Notes: generated by a model from the sequence alone, not told the origin. 64,000 bases of DNA from Shewanella sp. NIFS-20-20 (GCF_019209865.1 NZ_JAHUTT010000002.1:81276-145275), one strand, 5' to 3'. Numbered from the stretch's first letter, positions 1 to 11,473 are shown. Program-made: numbers and translations.

Positions 1-116
1 AAACCTATTTGAACAATAACTTACAGTTAAAACCATCCTAAATATCTTAAGCAGACACCTAGTGTTCACTTTTTAACCACGTTGCGAGAAGCCATGAGTC
101 TGATAAAATCGCAGCT

Positions 117-791
117 ATGAAAACCCCAATCCAGTCACCGCAGACCGTCGCGGAACTCCTGATGCGAGCCGAACATATGGCTGGCTTTACCCTCGCTGAA
201 CTGGCGCAGTCTCATCATGTGCCTATGCCAGCTAATTTGCAGCGGGATAAAGGCTGGGTGGGTCAATTAATTGAACTCGAACTCGGCGCAACGGCAGGCT
301 CAAAACCCGAGCAAGATTTTAGGCATCTGGGCATCGAACTAAAAACCATCCCCATTAATGCCCAAGGGCGACCATTAGAAACGACCTATGTCTGCGTTGC
401 TCCCTTGACCAATATTCAAGGCTTGCGCTGGCAAGACAGCTTAGTGTGCCATAAGCTGCAGCAGGTGTTGTGGGTGCCCATTGCCGGTGATCGCAACATT
501 CCATTGGCCGAGCGACGCATTGGCACCCCGTTTTTGTGGCAACCGTCCCCCTCGCAGTGGGCTCAGTTGCAACAAGATTGGGAAGAAATTATGGAACTCA
601 TTAGCATCGGGCGCGTGAATCACATTACCGCTCGTCACGGCGAAGTACTGCAATTACGACCCAAAGCGGCCAATAGCCGAGTCAAAACCGCGAGCATCGA
701 CAGCGCCGGACAAAAACAACTGAGTAACCCTAGGGGCTTTTATTTAAAAATTAATTTTACTGCCGATATCCTACGACTTGCCTTTTTATGA
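117..791 (+). CDS. mutH: DNA mismatch repair endonuclease MutH
   Basis: Sequence-specific endonuclease that nicks the unmethylated strand at hemimethylated GATC after activation by MutS-MutL. The 224 residues match the family length (E. coli 229). The catalytic D-(X)n-E-X-K signature is visible as Asp67, Glu74 and Lys76 in the segment [14 protein letters not shown], and the preceding [14 protein letters not shown] block is also typical. It is cytosolic and appears monocistronic. No strong Shine-Dalgarno is seen before the ATG. A MutH gene implies Dam-directed mismatch repair in this organism. Confidence 0.97.
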   Translation: MKTPIQSPQTVAELLMRAEHMAGFTLAELAQSHHVPMPANLQRDKGWVGQLIELELGATAGSKPEQDFRHLGIELKTIPINAQGRPLETTYVCVAPLTNIQGLRWQDSLVCHKLQQVLWVPIAGDRNIPLAERRIGTPFLWQPSPSQWAQLQQDWEEIMELISIGRVNHITARHGEVLQLRPKAANSRVKTASIDSAGQKQLSNPRGFYLKINFTADILRLAFL

Positions 792-904
792 ACATTTCGT
801 CATAAACTCCATATAACTTGAGCTAGATCACGAATTAATCTGGTCATAAGCCTACAATTTTCTATAAACTATTGGCTTCTGCAGTATAAGGCGTATTTCC
901 CCGA

Positions 905-1975
905 GTGAGAGCCAGTCGTCAGGTCACAAAATTACTTTTCGCTATGCTGGCGTGGACCGCGGCAATGGCGGCATTCGTATTCTTTCGATATGCGCAAAGC
1001 CCAGAACTTCCCCAGTGGGCGGTTGGCAGCGGCGATCTTGCAACCTTAGCCATTTACATGGGCATCATCTTTGGTTCATTGCATTGGTTATCCAACCTTA
1101 TCGCTGAATTATCGGCCATCAATCGTTTACCCTACGTCTTTTCAGTGATCTTTAAAGGTCTGTTCTTATTGCTTGGAGCGACGACGCTGGCATACATGAC
1201 CCAATTTTTAAATATGTGGGCCATTGAAAACCATATGTCGACCTTAAGGCAGATGCTTTCAGCGCACATTCTCTATACCCCTTCCTTTCAAGCGCTGATC
1301 ATCTATTTAGTGGTGGTGCGAGTCGGCTTGGCCTTTATCGAACAAATGGGCTTGTTAGTAGGTCCAAGAGTGTTACTCAATATTGGGCTTGGCAAGTATC
1401 ATCGCCCGCGCTATGAACAGCGCCTATTTTTGTATTTAGACATGGTGGCATCGACCACCCACGCCGAAACCTTAGGTGATTATCGCTTCAGCCGTTTGAT
1501 CCAAGATAGCTTTAGCTTGCTCGCGGAAACTGTGTCTAACAATGAAGCAGAAATCTATCGCTATATGGGTGATGCGGTGCTTATCCATTGGCCATTAAAC
1601 CAGGGAATAAAGCAAGACAGAGTCATGAATATCTATTTTGACTTTAGTCAGCAGCTCAATTGGCAACGCCATTACTTTGAAGAGCATTACGGCTTTGTCC
1701 CTCGGTTTAAAGCCGCGGCCCACTGTGGCCAAGTGGTCGCCGCCGTCGTGGGCGTGCATAAGCAAGAAATTAGCTTTTTCTCGGATGTCATCAACACCCT
1801 TGCTAGGCTACAAGATCAATGTAACCCTCTCGGACAACGCATGTTGATTTCAGGGGAACTGGCACAATTACTGGATATGGACGACAGCCTTTATCACCTG
1901 AGGAATTTAGGGCCAGTACAACTCAAAGGTAAGCAACATACTACCGAAGTGTTTGGTGTCAGTAGAAAAGAATAA
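905..1975 (+). CDS. Membrane class III adenylate/guanylate cyclase
   Basis: Predicted integral-membrane nucleotidyl cyclase of 356 residues. Roughly residues 10-155 form four to five hydrophobic segments; a class III cyclase homology domain follows from about residue 172. The two metal-binding aspartates are visible as Asp179 (FLYLDMVAST) and Asp223 (YMGDAVLIHW), and the QLKGK motif near the C-terminus is typical of adenylate/guanylate cyclase domains. Translation starts at a GTG. The N-terminal membrane part probably senses something in or outside the inner membrane; ligand and choice of ATP or GTP cannot be read from the sequence. The next small gene begins 13 bases downstream, so the two are probably cotranscribed. 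Confidence 0.85.
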   Translation: MRASRQVTKLLFAMLAWTAAMAAFVFFRYAQSPELPQWAVGSGDLATLAIYMGIIFGSLHWLSNLIAELSAINRLPYVFSVIFKGLFLLLGATTLAYMTQFLNMWAIENHMSTLRQMLSAHILYTPSFQALIIYLVVVRVGLAFIEQMGLLVGPRVLLNIGLGKYHRPRYEQRLFLYLDMVASTTHAETLGDYRFSRLIQDSFSLLAETVSNNEAEIYRYMGDAVLIHWPLNQGIKQDRVMNIYFDFSQQLNWQRHYFEEHYGFVPRFKAAAHCGQVVAAVVGVHKQEISFFSDVINTLARLQDQCNPLGQRMLISGELAQLLDMDDSLYHLRNLGPVQLKGKQHTTEVFGVSRKE

Positions 1976-1988
1976 GGAGGCACTTGAT

Positions 1989-2201
1989 ATGCAAACGACA
2001 CAAATGCGCTGTCCGCGCTGCGGCGTCGACAATCAATGTGCCATTAGCCAAGGTGCCGACATTCAGCAATGTTGGTGCCAACGCCAACCATTCCCGACCA
2101 AGCCGCCATTATCCCCTCTGCCAGATAATGCCTGCCTTTGCCAAGCGTGTGCCGACGATCTGCTCCGCGCTCAGCAATTGGCCACTCCCGCGCAGCCTTA
2201 A
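1989..2201 (+). CDS. Small cysteine-rich CWC-type protein
   Basis: Protein of 70 residues with eight cysteines in pairs (CPRCG, CWC, CLCQAC), matching the small cysteine-rich CWC family found widely in proteobacteria. It probably binds zinc; function is unknown. The ATG is chosen because a strong AAGGAGG ribosome-binding site overlaps the stop region of the upstream cyclase at ideal spacing. The stop codon overlaps the convergent oxyR stop region by four bases. Coupling to the cyclase is suggested by spacing only. Confidence 0.75.
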   Translation: MQTTQMRCPRCGVDNQCAISQGADIQQCWCQRQPFPTKPPLSPLPDNACLCQACADDLLRAQQLATPAQP

Positions 2202-3103
2202 GACTGCTCGAGTAATCCCTGAATTTCTAAGCCTAAGGTTCTGAAGGTTAAGATACGACTGGTGGTTTGACGCCACACTAAGCCAATATCCCGATATGGC
2301 GCTTCACCAGGAGGATCGAACACACATAACTGGGTGTTGGTTAAAATCCCCGAATCTATCGCCATTTGCGGTAAAAAGGTCGTGCCCAATTTACTGTCCA
2401 CCATTTGCACTAAGGTATGCAAACTGGTAGCGGCAAAAGGATTAACCTTGGCACTATCTCCTAATTGACACGCGCTGATGGCATGTCCCGTAATGCAGTG
2501 CTCGCTTTGCAATAAGAAAATGCTTTCATCGGGCAATTTTTGATAATCAATCGGCAATGGAACATCATCTTTTAAATCACAGTGCATCACCATTTTAAAG
2601 GGATCGACCCCAACCTTCATGCTATGAAACCCTTGCGTATCCACTGGCAAGGCTAATAACAACAAGTCCAGTTCACCTTTGCCCAAGGCCCCCAGTAATC
2701 TGTCCGTGGTATCTTCTTTCAGCAGAAGAGTTAGCTCGGGATACTTGTGCTGACAATGGCGGACTAAGCGGCTCAATAAGAAGGGCGCGATAGTGGGGAT
2801 ACACCCCAATCGGATCGTGCCCGTCATAGGGGCGCCTTGGTTTTGGACCAATTCTACCAAGTCATCGACATCCGTTAATAAATTGCGCGAGCGCCGAACC
2901 ACTTCCTCACCGATGGCAGTGAACATAAATGACTTATGATCACGTTCAATCAATTGATGACCAAGCTGTTCTTCGAGATTTTGAATACCGCTCGATAAAG
3001 TGGATTGACTCACATGACACACTTTGGCGGCACGATTAAAGTTTTGTTCTTGATGTAAATGAACCAAATAATACAAATTTTTAAGACTGGGAAGATGTTT
3101 CAT
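2198..3103 (-). CDS. oxyR: LysR-family peroxide sensor OxyR
   Basis: LysR-type transcription factor of 301 residues with an N-terminal helix-turn-helix (residues about 5-60, NFNRAAKVCHVSQSTLSSGI) and a substrate/sensor domain. The redox pair is present as Cys203 and Cys212, exactly nine residues apart as for Cys199/Cys208 of E. coli OxyR, so H2O2-driven disulfide switching is expected. In Shewanella the oxyR gene lies beside hptA and the gltBD region, as here. It converges on the CWC gene with a four-base overlap. Confidence 0.9.
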   Translation of the reverse strand: MKHLPSLKNLYYLVHLHQEQNFNRAAKVCHVSQSTLSSGIQNLEEQLGHQLIERDHKSFMFTAIGEEVVRRSRNLLTDVDDLVELVQNQGAPMTGTIRLGCIPTIAPFLLSRLVRHCQHKYPELTLLLKEDTTDRLLGALGKGELDLLLLALPVDTQGFHSMKVGVDPFKMVMHCDLKDDVPLPIDYQKLPDESIFLLQSEHCITGHAISACQLGDSAKVNPFAATSLHTLVQMVDSKLGTTFLPQMAIDSGILTNTQLCVFDPPGEAPYRDIGLVWRQTTSRILTFRTLGLEIQGLLEQS

Positions 3104-3221
3104 GAATTCGATTGCCTTATGCAGTTTAAATTCAAAAGTCCTATCACTGTAGCATAAGGTAAGCCATAAATATCAACTGTCATGGCCGAGATCGTGAGCT
3201 AAATAGCAAAAAATTAAGCCA

Positions 3222-3246
3222 TAAAAAAAGAGGCCTAAGGCCTCTT
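3222..3246 (-). terminator. Rho-independent terminator of hptA
   Basis: Perfect eight-base-pair hairpin (AAGAGGCC, loop TAA, GGCCTCTT) followed on the minus strand by a run of seven T. It lies about 20 bases past the hptA stop, and separates hptA from oxyR. Confidence 0.9.
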
Positions 3247-3266
3247 AATCTATACCGGTTAGCGCA

Positions 3267-3632
3267 TTAAGCCTTAGATTCTAAATAGGCCTTAAGGCTT
3301 GCTAAATCTTTAGTGCTAAATTGCACAATGTCATTCAACCAAACACCATGCATTTCTTGCCAATCTGCTGATTCACCATGTTGTAGTAGTTGGGCAAATT
3401 GCTGGATACGCTTCATTCCAACCGAGCCGGCCGCGCCTTTAAACTTGTGAGCCTCAGCACATAAGGTTTCTTTATCAGAAGCTTCATGAGCGGTAACAAG
3501 ATTCCCCACATACTCTGGCATTAACTGCTCAAACAACACCACACTTTTCAGTAAGGTGGTTGCACCAATGGCATTACAATATTGTTCAAGAGTGTTTAAA
3601 TCCAAAATAGTGTCTAAATCGGCTTGCGACAT
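3267..3632 (-). CDS. hptA: Histidine phosphotransfer protein HptA
   Basis: Single HPt-domain protein of 121 residues. The phosphorylatable histidine is His62 in the signature AHKFKGAAGSVG. In Shewanella a free-standing HPt protein encoded at this position (HptA) carries phosphate to the ArcA response regulator because the sensor lacks its own HPt domain; identity with HptA is based on family and neighbourhood (oxyR downstream, yhcC/gltBD upstream). A GAGGA ribosome-binding site precedes the ATG, and a strong terminator follows, so it appears to be its own transcript. Confidence 0.85.
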   Translation of the reverse strand: MSQADLDTILDLNTLEQYCNAIGATTLLKSVVLFEQLMPEYVGNLVTAHEASDKETLCAEAHKFKGAAGSVGMKRIQQFAQLLQHGESADWQEMHGVWLNDIVQFSTKDLASLKAYLESKA

Positions 3633-3907
3633 GAAATTGTCCTCGAAATACTGGGCTGGAGATGCTTCATAATACCTTTTACCGCTGAAGGCGCAAGCAT
3701 TAAACCTGCGAATTCCACCTCAAAGATCAAACCGTTTAAATGTGCCTAACAGCAGCAACCACAAACACCAACAACTTGGCAACAGTCCTAGTTAAATTCA
3801 TTCTGAATGAAAATATGCCTTTTAAATTGAGCATATTAGAACAATCTTAAGTGAAATAAAACCCAAACTGGTGACGCTAGTCCCTCACGAATTCAGGCTG
3901 ACTCGGC

Positions 3908-4852
3908 CTAAGATAAGGCCGCGCCTTGGCCACCATAAGCGCGTAAATTGTCTTCAATGGCCACCATTGCATCCCAACGGCGACTGCACCAATCCGGAGC
4001 CAACATCATCGGCCGCTGGGCATACGCCGATACGCGATGATAAATAATCTGGGGGGGGGTCGCGCGGATCATCTCACCCACACTGTAAGCGTACTCTTCT
4101 AGTGAGATCAATTCTTGCTTACCACTGCGCCACGCCTTGGCCATGGTACTGCCTTCCACAATGTGCAAGGGATGGATTTTTAGGCCGTCGACTCCGACGG
4201 CTAACACTTTAGCGAGGGTCTGCATATAGTCTTGATGACTTTCACCGGGCAAGCCTAAAATTAAATGGCCACACACCTTAAGCCCGGCATTTCTGGCTCG
4301 GGTCACTGTCTGGGCATATTCGCTAAATCCGTGACCACGATTAATCCGTTTAAGGGTGGCATCATTGGCCGTTTGTAAGCCAAGCTCCAACCACACCTCT
4401 AAGCCCCGAGCTTGGTAATCTACCAGCAAGTCAATCACAGCATCGGGCACGCAGTCTGGGCGCGTACCGACGGCTAAGCCGACAATATGTTCATCTTTAA
4501 TGGCTTCGTCATAACGAGACTTTAATACGGCAAATTCATCATAAGTGCTGGTATATGCTTGGAAATAGGCAATATATTTATCGTTTGCCGCATCTTTATT
4601 GTTACCTAACCCTTTGGCCTGCCGGTCGCGCTGACGCAACTTACCCTCAGCAATTTGCTCACTAATGCCCAAATCAGTGCCGGCCTCATGACTAAAAGAA
4701 GAGACATTGCAGAACGTACAGCCACCTTTACCTAAGGTGCCATCACGGTTGGGGCAGGTGAATTTTGCATCGATGGTGAGCTTTTTTACTTTCTGACCGA
4801 AACGAGCTTTACAGGCGGCACCATAGGTATTGATGTAAGTATCTAGGCCCAC
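3908..4852 (-). CDS. yhcC: YhcC-type radical SAM protein (TIGR01212)
   Basis: Radical SAM protein of the YhcC family; reaction unknown, though it is usually adjacent to gltB. The [4Fe-4S] cluster cysteines are in CPNRDGTLGKGGCTFC (Cys33, Cys45, Cys48), and long identical blocks to E. coli YhcC are recognisable (VGTRPDCVPDAV, LELGLQTA, HPLHIV). An in-frame extension up to 4978 exists, but the GTG at 4852 is preferred: it has AGGAGG four bases upstream and gives 314 residues, against 309 in E. coli. A run of nine cytosines lies in the coding strand (positions 4051-4059) at ATPPQ. Confidence 0.9.
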   Translation of the reverse strand: MGLDTYINTYGAACKARFGQKVKKLTIDAKFTCPNRDGTLGKGGCTFCNVSSFSHEAGTDLGISEQIAEGKLRQRDRQAKGLGNNKDAANDKYIAYFQAYTSTYDEFAVLKSRYDEAIKDEHIVGLAVGTRPDCVPDAVIDLLVDYQARGLEVWLELGLQTANDATLKRINRGHGFSEYAQTVTRARNAGLKVCGHLILGLPGESHQDYMQTLAKVLAVGVDGLKIHPLHIVEGSTMAKAWRSGKQELISLEEYAYSVGEMIRATPPQIIYHRVSAYAQRPMMLAPDWCSRRWDAMVAIEDNLRAYGGQGAALS

Positions 4853-5148
4853 AAAGCCTCCTACTAAAAAAAGCGCTATTGTAAGAGAATTCTGCTTAGT
4901 TAGCAGCCAATTTTGCCATAAAGATGCTAGTTTTGCGGATCCCGCCCCTGATAAGCAAAACTTTAGCGTCCCATGCACCGATAAACTCGTGCTGTTAGCT
5001 CGGCATTACCAACATGAAGACTATTCACTGTATTTGCAAAAAAAATCATTTTCCTTCAAAACGACACAATCTACAGATCAGCTTAAAGCATGGGCGCGCC
5101 CAAAATAAAATACTGATAATACATAGCGATATACCAACAAAGCCCCAG

Positions 5149-5164
5149 TTTACGTTAACGTAAA
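5149..5164. promoter_or_regulatory. 16-bp perfect palindrome upstream of gltB
   Basis: TTTACGTTAACGTAAA is a perfect inverted repeat about 180 bases before the gltB start, in the otherwise featureless 492-base gap between yhcC and gltB. It looks like a dimeric regulator operator. It resembles, from memory, the palindromes bound by the MerR-type regulator LiuR in Shewanella, which has been linked to glutamate synthase control, but the regulator cannot be fixed from the sequence. Confidence 0.55.
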
Positions 5165-5344
5165 GCTCAGTAATTTTCAGAGTTTGATTTAAATTATTAT
5201 TTAGTTTTTATGCATTTTTACATTTGACCTTTATCACTAGTGGCGATAATTTGGAGAGTCCGGGTAAGGGCTTGTTAAGTTGTCATTTCAGTCACAACTT
5301 AATTCTCTCCCGCTTAGTTCAGCCGTATTAAGGGAGATTTTCGA

Positions 5345-8300
5345 ATGAGCTTATATCATCCTAGTTTCGAGAGAGACAATTGTGGATTTGGCCTAATAGC
5401 CCAGATGGATGGCGAACCCAGCCATCGAATTGTCCGAACCGCTATTCAAGGCTTGGATAGAATGAAACACAGGGGTGGTGTGGCTGCCGACGGGGCCACT
5501 GGCGATGGCTGTGGGCTGTTAATGCAATTGCCAGTGAAATTCTTCCAAGCCATTGCCGAAGAACAAGAATGGCATTTGAGCCGGAAATTTGCGGTGGGCA
5601 TGTTATTTTTAAGCCAAGATCCGGTCAAGGCCGACATGGCCAAACAAATCATCCGTAAAGAATTAGAAAAAGAAACCTTGAGTATTGCCGGATGGCGCCA
5701 AGTGCCTATCGATAAGGACGCTCTCGGCGGTACCGGCTTAAGTAGCCTACCGAACATTTGCCAAGTGTTAATCAACTCGCCGATTGGTTGGCGAGAGAAA
5801 GACTTAGAGCGTCGACTCTATATGGCCAGACGCCGCATAGAACAACAGTTACTCCATGATGACGACTTCTATATTCCGAGCCTGTCAGGGCAAGTTATTG
5901 TCTACAAGGGCTTGATGATGCCGGCCGCATTACCGGTGTTTTACCCTGATTTGGCAGATATCCGCCTTCAAAGCGCTATTTGCTTGTTCCATCAGCGATT
6001 TTCGACCAATACTTCGCCGAAGTGGCCCTTGGCCCAGCCGTTTCGTTATTTGGCCCACAATGGTGAAATCAATACCATCACCGGCAATCGCCAATGGGCA
6101 CGGGCGCGCGCTTATAAATTTAATTCACCGCTGTTGCCTGACTTACAAATGGCTGCGCCGTTTGTTAACGAAACTGGATCAGACTCGTCGTCCTTAGATA
6201 ATATGCTGGAAATGCTGTTATCTGGCGGCATGGACTTATTTAGAACCATGCGCTTACTGATCCCACCTGCGTGGCAGAGCAATCCAGAAATGGATGACGA
6301 TCTTAAAGCCTTTTACGATTTTAACTCGATGCACATGGAACCTTGGGATGGCCCTGCCGGCATTGTGATGACCAATGGACGCCATGCCGCCTGTGCAGTC
6401 GATCGCAATGGCTTACGCCCGTCGCGTTATGTGATCACTAAAGATAGGATCTTAACCTTAGCCTCCGAGGTGGGCATTTGGGATTACGCGCCCGATGAAG
6501 TCATCGAGAAAGGCCGCGTTGGCCCCGGCGAGCTATTGGTACTAGATACCTTAGATGGTCGTCTGTATCAGTCACTTGAAATTGATAACGACTTAAAGCG
6601 TCGTCATCCCTATCGCCAATGGATGACCAAAAATAGCCAAACCTTAATCCCCGCAGAGCAACTGCCACAAGGAAAGCTGGGGAATAGCGAATTTTCCAGC
6701 GCCAAATTGCTGCAATATCAAAAACTCTTTGGTTATAGCCGCGAAGAACTCGAGCAAATTGTGTGGATCTTGGCCTGCAAGGGCGAAGAAGCCATCGGCT
6801 CCATGGGTGATGACACCCCGATGGCGGTGTTATCGACCCGCCAACGCTCTATTTACGATTATTTCCGCCAAAAGTTTGCTCAGGTGACCAATCCACCAAT
6901 CGATCCGCTCCGTGAAAAACACGTGATGTCACTTAACACCTGCATCGGTCGCGAACAAAACCTCTTTAATGAAACCACTGGCCATGCTTATCGGGTGATG
7001 TTCGGCTCGCCGATATTGTTATTTAGCGACTTTAACCAGCTGATGTCATTGGATAAAACCAACTATCGCGCCGACACTCTCAACCTGTGTTATGACCAAG
7101 AAGAAGGCTTGGAAACCGCCATTAAACGCATCACAGACGAGGCTGAACGTTTAGCCAGAATGGGGACGTGTTTACTGGTGTTATCTGATAGAGCGATAGG
7201 CTCCACCAGCTTAATCATCCCAGCATCAATGGCTGTCGGTGCCGTGCAACAACGATTGGTAGAGAACAGTTTACGTTGTGACACTAACATCATCGTCGAA
7301 ACTGCCACGGCCCGTGATCCTCATCATTTTGCGGTGCTACTCGGCTTTGGCGCCACGGCTATCTACCCTTATTTGACTTACGAGTCGATTGCGGCGCTGG
7401 CGAAGCGCTATGGCGAGCAAGACACCACCCGCTTAATGCTCAATTTCCGTGACGGCATCGATAAGGGCCTAAGAAAAATCATGTCAAAAATGGGCATATC
7501 CACCGTGGGCTCTTACCGTTGTTCGCAGCTATTTGAGGCCGTGGGCCTGGCCGATGACTTGGTCGACTTATGCTTTAAAGGTGTTGTCAGCCGCATTCAA
7601 GGCGCCAGCTTTGAGCATTTTGAGCAAGATCAACGGCTGTTACATCAGCTTGCTTATCAAGCTCACCTCCCCTTACCTCAAGGGGGCTTGCTCAAGTATG
7701 TCGAAGGCGGCGAATACCACAGTTTTAACCCCGATGTCGTCAATAGCTTGCAATTGGCGCTCAATCATAAGGATAGAGAGGCATACCAACGCTTTGTTGA
7801 CCATGTTGATAATCGTCCGATTGCGGTGTTGCGTGATCTATTAACCCTCAATACCGAGCAAACACCGGTGGCCTTATCCGCTGTCGAAGCCGCTAAAAGT
7901 CTCTACCCTCGCTTTGATACCGCGGCCATGAGTATCGGTGCCTTAAGCCCAGAAGCCCATGAGGCCTTAGCGGTTGCCATGAACCGGCTTGGCGGGCGCT
8001 CAAATTCAGGTGAAGGCGGAGAAGATCCGCGTCGCTTTAACAGCGAACGCAACTCAGCCATCAAACAAATTGCCTCAGGACGCTTCGGGGTCACCGCCCA
8101 TTACTTAGTCAATGCTGAAGTGCTACAAATTAAAATTGCCCAAGGGGCTAAGCCCGGTGAAGGCGGGCAATTACCGGGTGATAAGGTCAGTGTTGAAATC
8201 GCCGGTCTGAGGCATTCACGCCCGGGAGTAACCTTAATTTCACCCCCGCCTCATCACGATATTTATTCGATTGAGGATTTAGCTCAGCTCATTTTTGATT

Positions 8301-9793
8301 TAAAACAAATCAACCCCCGCGCCATGGTCTCGGTCAAGTTAGTGTCAGAGCCAGGAGTGGGCACCATTGCAACCGGTGTGGCCAAAGCCTATGCCGATAT
8401 GATCACCATTTCAGGTTATGACGGCGGTACCGGTGCCAGTCCGATCACCTCAGTCAAATACGCCGGAAGTCCGTGGGAGCTAGGCTTAACCGAAGTCCAT
8501 CAATCATTGGTCAGCAATGGCTTGCGCCATAAAATACGACTGCAAGTCGATGGCGGACTCAAAACGGGTCTCGATGTCATCAAAGCCACCATGTTGGGTG
8601 CAGAAAGCTTTGGCTTTGGTACCGTGCCGATGATCGCCTTAGGTTGTAAATACCTGCGTATTTGTCATCTCAATAATTGTGCCACCGGGGTGGCGACTCA
8701 AAATCAACAATTACGCAAGAATCACTATCACGGTTTGCCAGAGAAGGTCATGAATTACTTTGAATTTATTGCCGAAGAAGTGCGCGAGTATTTAGCTAAG
8801 CTCGGCATGACATCACTGGAACAATTGGTGGGGCGCAGTGATTTACTGACCATGGCGCCTGGCAATACCAGCAAACATGCCGCGTTAGATTTATCAGCAA
8901 TATTGTTCCAACCTCAACCCGTAGCCGGTTGCGGCCGAGTTTGGCAAGAACGTAATCCACCAGAAGATAAAGGATTACTCAATCAAACCATGTTGGCTGA
9001 CAGCCAAGCGGCCCTGACTTCGCAAACCGATGTTGAACTCAGTTATACCATAGCCAATACCGACCGCTCCGTAGGCGCAACCTTATCGGGTGCCATCGCC
9101 AGTCAATTTGGACGCCAAGGAGGCAAGTCGAGCGTCCATGTGAAACTGCAAGGCACCGCAGGGCAAAGCTTTGGCGTTTGGAATAGTGCGGGACTTGATA
9201 TGACCTTATGTGGCGATGCCAATGACTATGTCGGTAAAGGCATGTCTGGTGGCACATTAACCTTGTTCCCGCCGTTAGGAAGCACCTTTAAAACCGAACG
9301 CTCGGCCATCATAGGTAATACCTGTCTTTACGGCGCCACGGGGGGCAAGTTATTTGCCGCGGGAACGGCCGGTGAGCGCTTTTCAGTGCGTAACTCCGGC
9401 GCCATTGCCGTGATTGAAGGCGTGGGTGATAACGCCTGTGAATACATGACTGGTGGCATTGTGGTAGTGCTCGGTAAAACCGGCGCTAACTTTGGTGCTG
9501 GCATGACAGGTGGGTTTGCCTATGTATTTGATCAATACAATAAATTCGATAAACGCCTCAACCGCGATCTCGTCGATAGCCAAGCCGTGAGTGCCAGTAT
9601 TCATCAACAACACCTAAAATCATTGATAGAGCAACACGTCGCCCTCACCAATAGCGAGCATGCCGCGATGATCCTCAATGATTTTGAAAATTGGATAGAC
9701 TACTTCGTGTTGGTCAAGCCCAAAAATATCGATGCTGCCGACTTATTAAAGCTGGACTCCACCAGCGCTCTATTAGCCGTTAAAGCGGGGTAA
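5345..9793 (+). CDS. gltB: Glutamate synthase (NADPH) large subunit
   Basis: Large subunit of glutamine oxoglutarate aminotransferase, 1482 residues, which makes two glutamates from glutamine and 2-oxoglutarate with electrons from GltD. Domain order is visible: class II glutamine amidotransferase with the nucleophile Cys13 (RDNCGFGLIA, exposed after propeptide removal), central domain, FMN-binding synthase domain with GTGASPITS and iron-sulfur cysteines in CKYLRICHLNNCATG, then the C-terminal GXGXG beta-helix repeat domain. The short 12-residue propeptide is smaller than in E. coli. gltD starts seven bases past the stop, forming the gltBD operon. Confidence 0.98.
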   Translation: MSLYHPSFERDNCGFGLIAQMDGEPSHRIVRTAIQGLDRMKHRGGVAADGATGDGCGLLMQLPVKFFQAIAEEQEWHLSRKFAVGMLFLSQDPVKADMAKQIIRKELEKETLSIAGWRQVPIDKDALGGTGLSSLPNICQVLINSPIGWREKDLERRLYMARRRIEQQLLHDDDFYIPSLSGQVIVYKGLMMPAALPVFYPDLADIRLQSAICLFHQRFSTNTSPKWPLAQPFRYLAHNGEINTITGNRQWARARAYKFNSPLLPDLQMAAPFVNETGSDSSSLDNMLEMLLSGGMDLFRTMRLLIPPAWQSNPEMDDDLKAFYDFNSMHMEPWDGPAGIVMTNGRHAACAVDRNGLRPSRYVITKDRILTLASEVGIWDYAPDEVIEKGRVGPGELLVLDTLDGRLYQSLEIDNDLKRRHPYRQWMTKNSQTLIPAEQLPQGKLGNSEFSSAKLLQYQKLFGYSREELEQIVWILACKGEEAIGSMGDDTPMAVLSTRQRSIYDYFRQKFAQVTNPPIDPLREKHVMSLNTCIGREQNLFNETTGHAYRVMFGSPILLFSDFNQLMSLDKTNYRADTLNLCYDQEEGLETAIKRITDEAERLARMGTCLLVLSDRAIGSTSLIIPASMAVGAVQQRLVENSLRCDTNIIVETATARDPHHFAVLLGFGATAIYPYLTYESIAALAKRYGEQDTTRLMLNFRDGIDKGLRKIMSKMGISTVGSYRCSQLFEAVGLADDLVDLCFKGVVSRIQGASFEHFEQDQRLLHQLAYQAHLPLPQGGLLKYVEGGEYHSFNPDVVNSLQLALNHKDREAYQRFVDHVDNRPIAVLRDLLTLNTEQTPVALSAVEAAKSLYPRFDTAAMSIGALSPEAHEALAVAMNRLGGRSNSGEGGEDPRRFNSERNSAIKQIASGRFGVTAHYLVNAEVLQIKIAQGAKPGEGGQLPGDKVSVEIAGLRHSRPGVTLISPPPHHDIYSIEDLAQLIFDLKQINPRAMVSVKLVSEPGVGTIATGVAKAYADMITISGYDGGTGASPITSVKYAGSPWELGLTEVHQSLVSNGLRHKIRLQVDGGLKTGLDVIKATMLGAESFGFGTVPMIALGCKYLRICHLNNCATGVATQNQQLRKNHYHGLPEKVMNYFEFIAEEVREYLAKLGMTSLEQLVGRSDLLTMAPGNTSKHAALDLSAILFQPQPVAGCGRVWQERNPPEDKGLLNQTMLADSQAALTSQTDVELSYTIANTDRSVGATLSGAIASQFGRQGGKSSVHVKLQGTAGQSFGVWNSAGLDMTLCGDANDYVGKGMSGGTLTLFPPLGSTFKTERSAIIGNTCLYGATGGKLFAAGTAGERFSVRNSGAIAVIEGVGDNACEYMTGGIVVVLGKTGANFGAGMTGGFAYVFDQYNKFDKRLNRDLVDSQAVSASIHQQHLKSLIEQHVALTNSEHAAMILNDFENWIDYFVLVKPKNIDAADLLKLDSTSALLAVKAG

Positions 9794-11209
<1,416 letters not shown>

Positions 11210-11222
11210 CCACGCCAAATTC

Positions 11223-11252
11223 CCAAGCCAACAACCTCGGTTGTTGGCTTGG
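11223..11252 (+). terminator. Hairpin after gltBD
   Basis: Inverted repeat CCAAGCCAACAACC / GGTTGTTGGCTTGG with a very short loop, 14 bases past the gltD stop. The following T-tract is weak (CTCTTGTTATGTT), so termination efficiency is uncertain. Confidence 0.7.
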
Positions 11253-11473
11253 CTCTTGTTATGTTGGCTATTAGGCTAGCTTAGCGACACAAGCGCCTTG
11301 AAATACCACGATGTTTGCCCCGCCTGCTAAGCTTATCAGTCTAAATCCCCAACATTTCCCATCGCCAAACAAACAACCCCCAACCACGACCTAATTAATT
11401 GGCCTAAGTACGCTTTTTTCATTGGCGCAAAAACGCTATAGTACGGGCTTTACTACCTTAACAAGGCATGATG

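Noticed and set aside
4853..4978. 42-residue N-terminal extension of YhcC
   Set aside because: No similarity to the family, and a better GTG start with AGGAGG lies at 4852.
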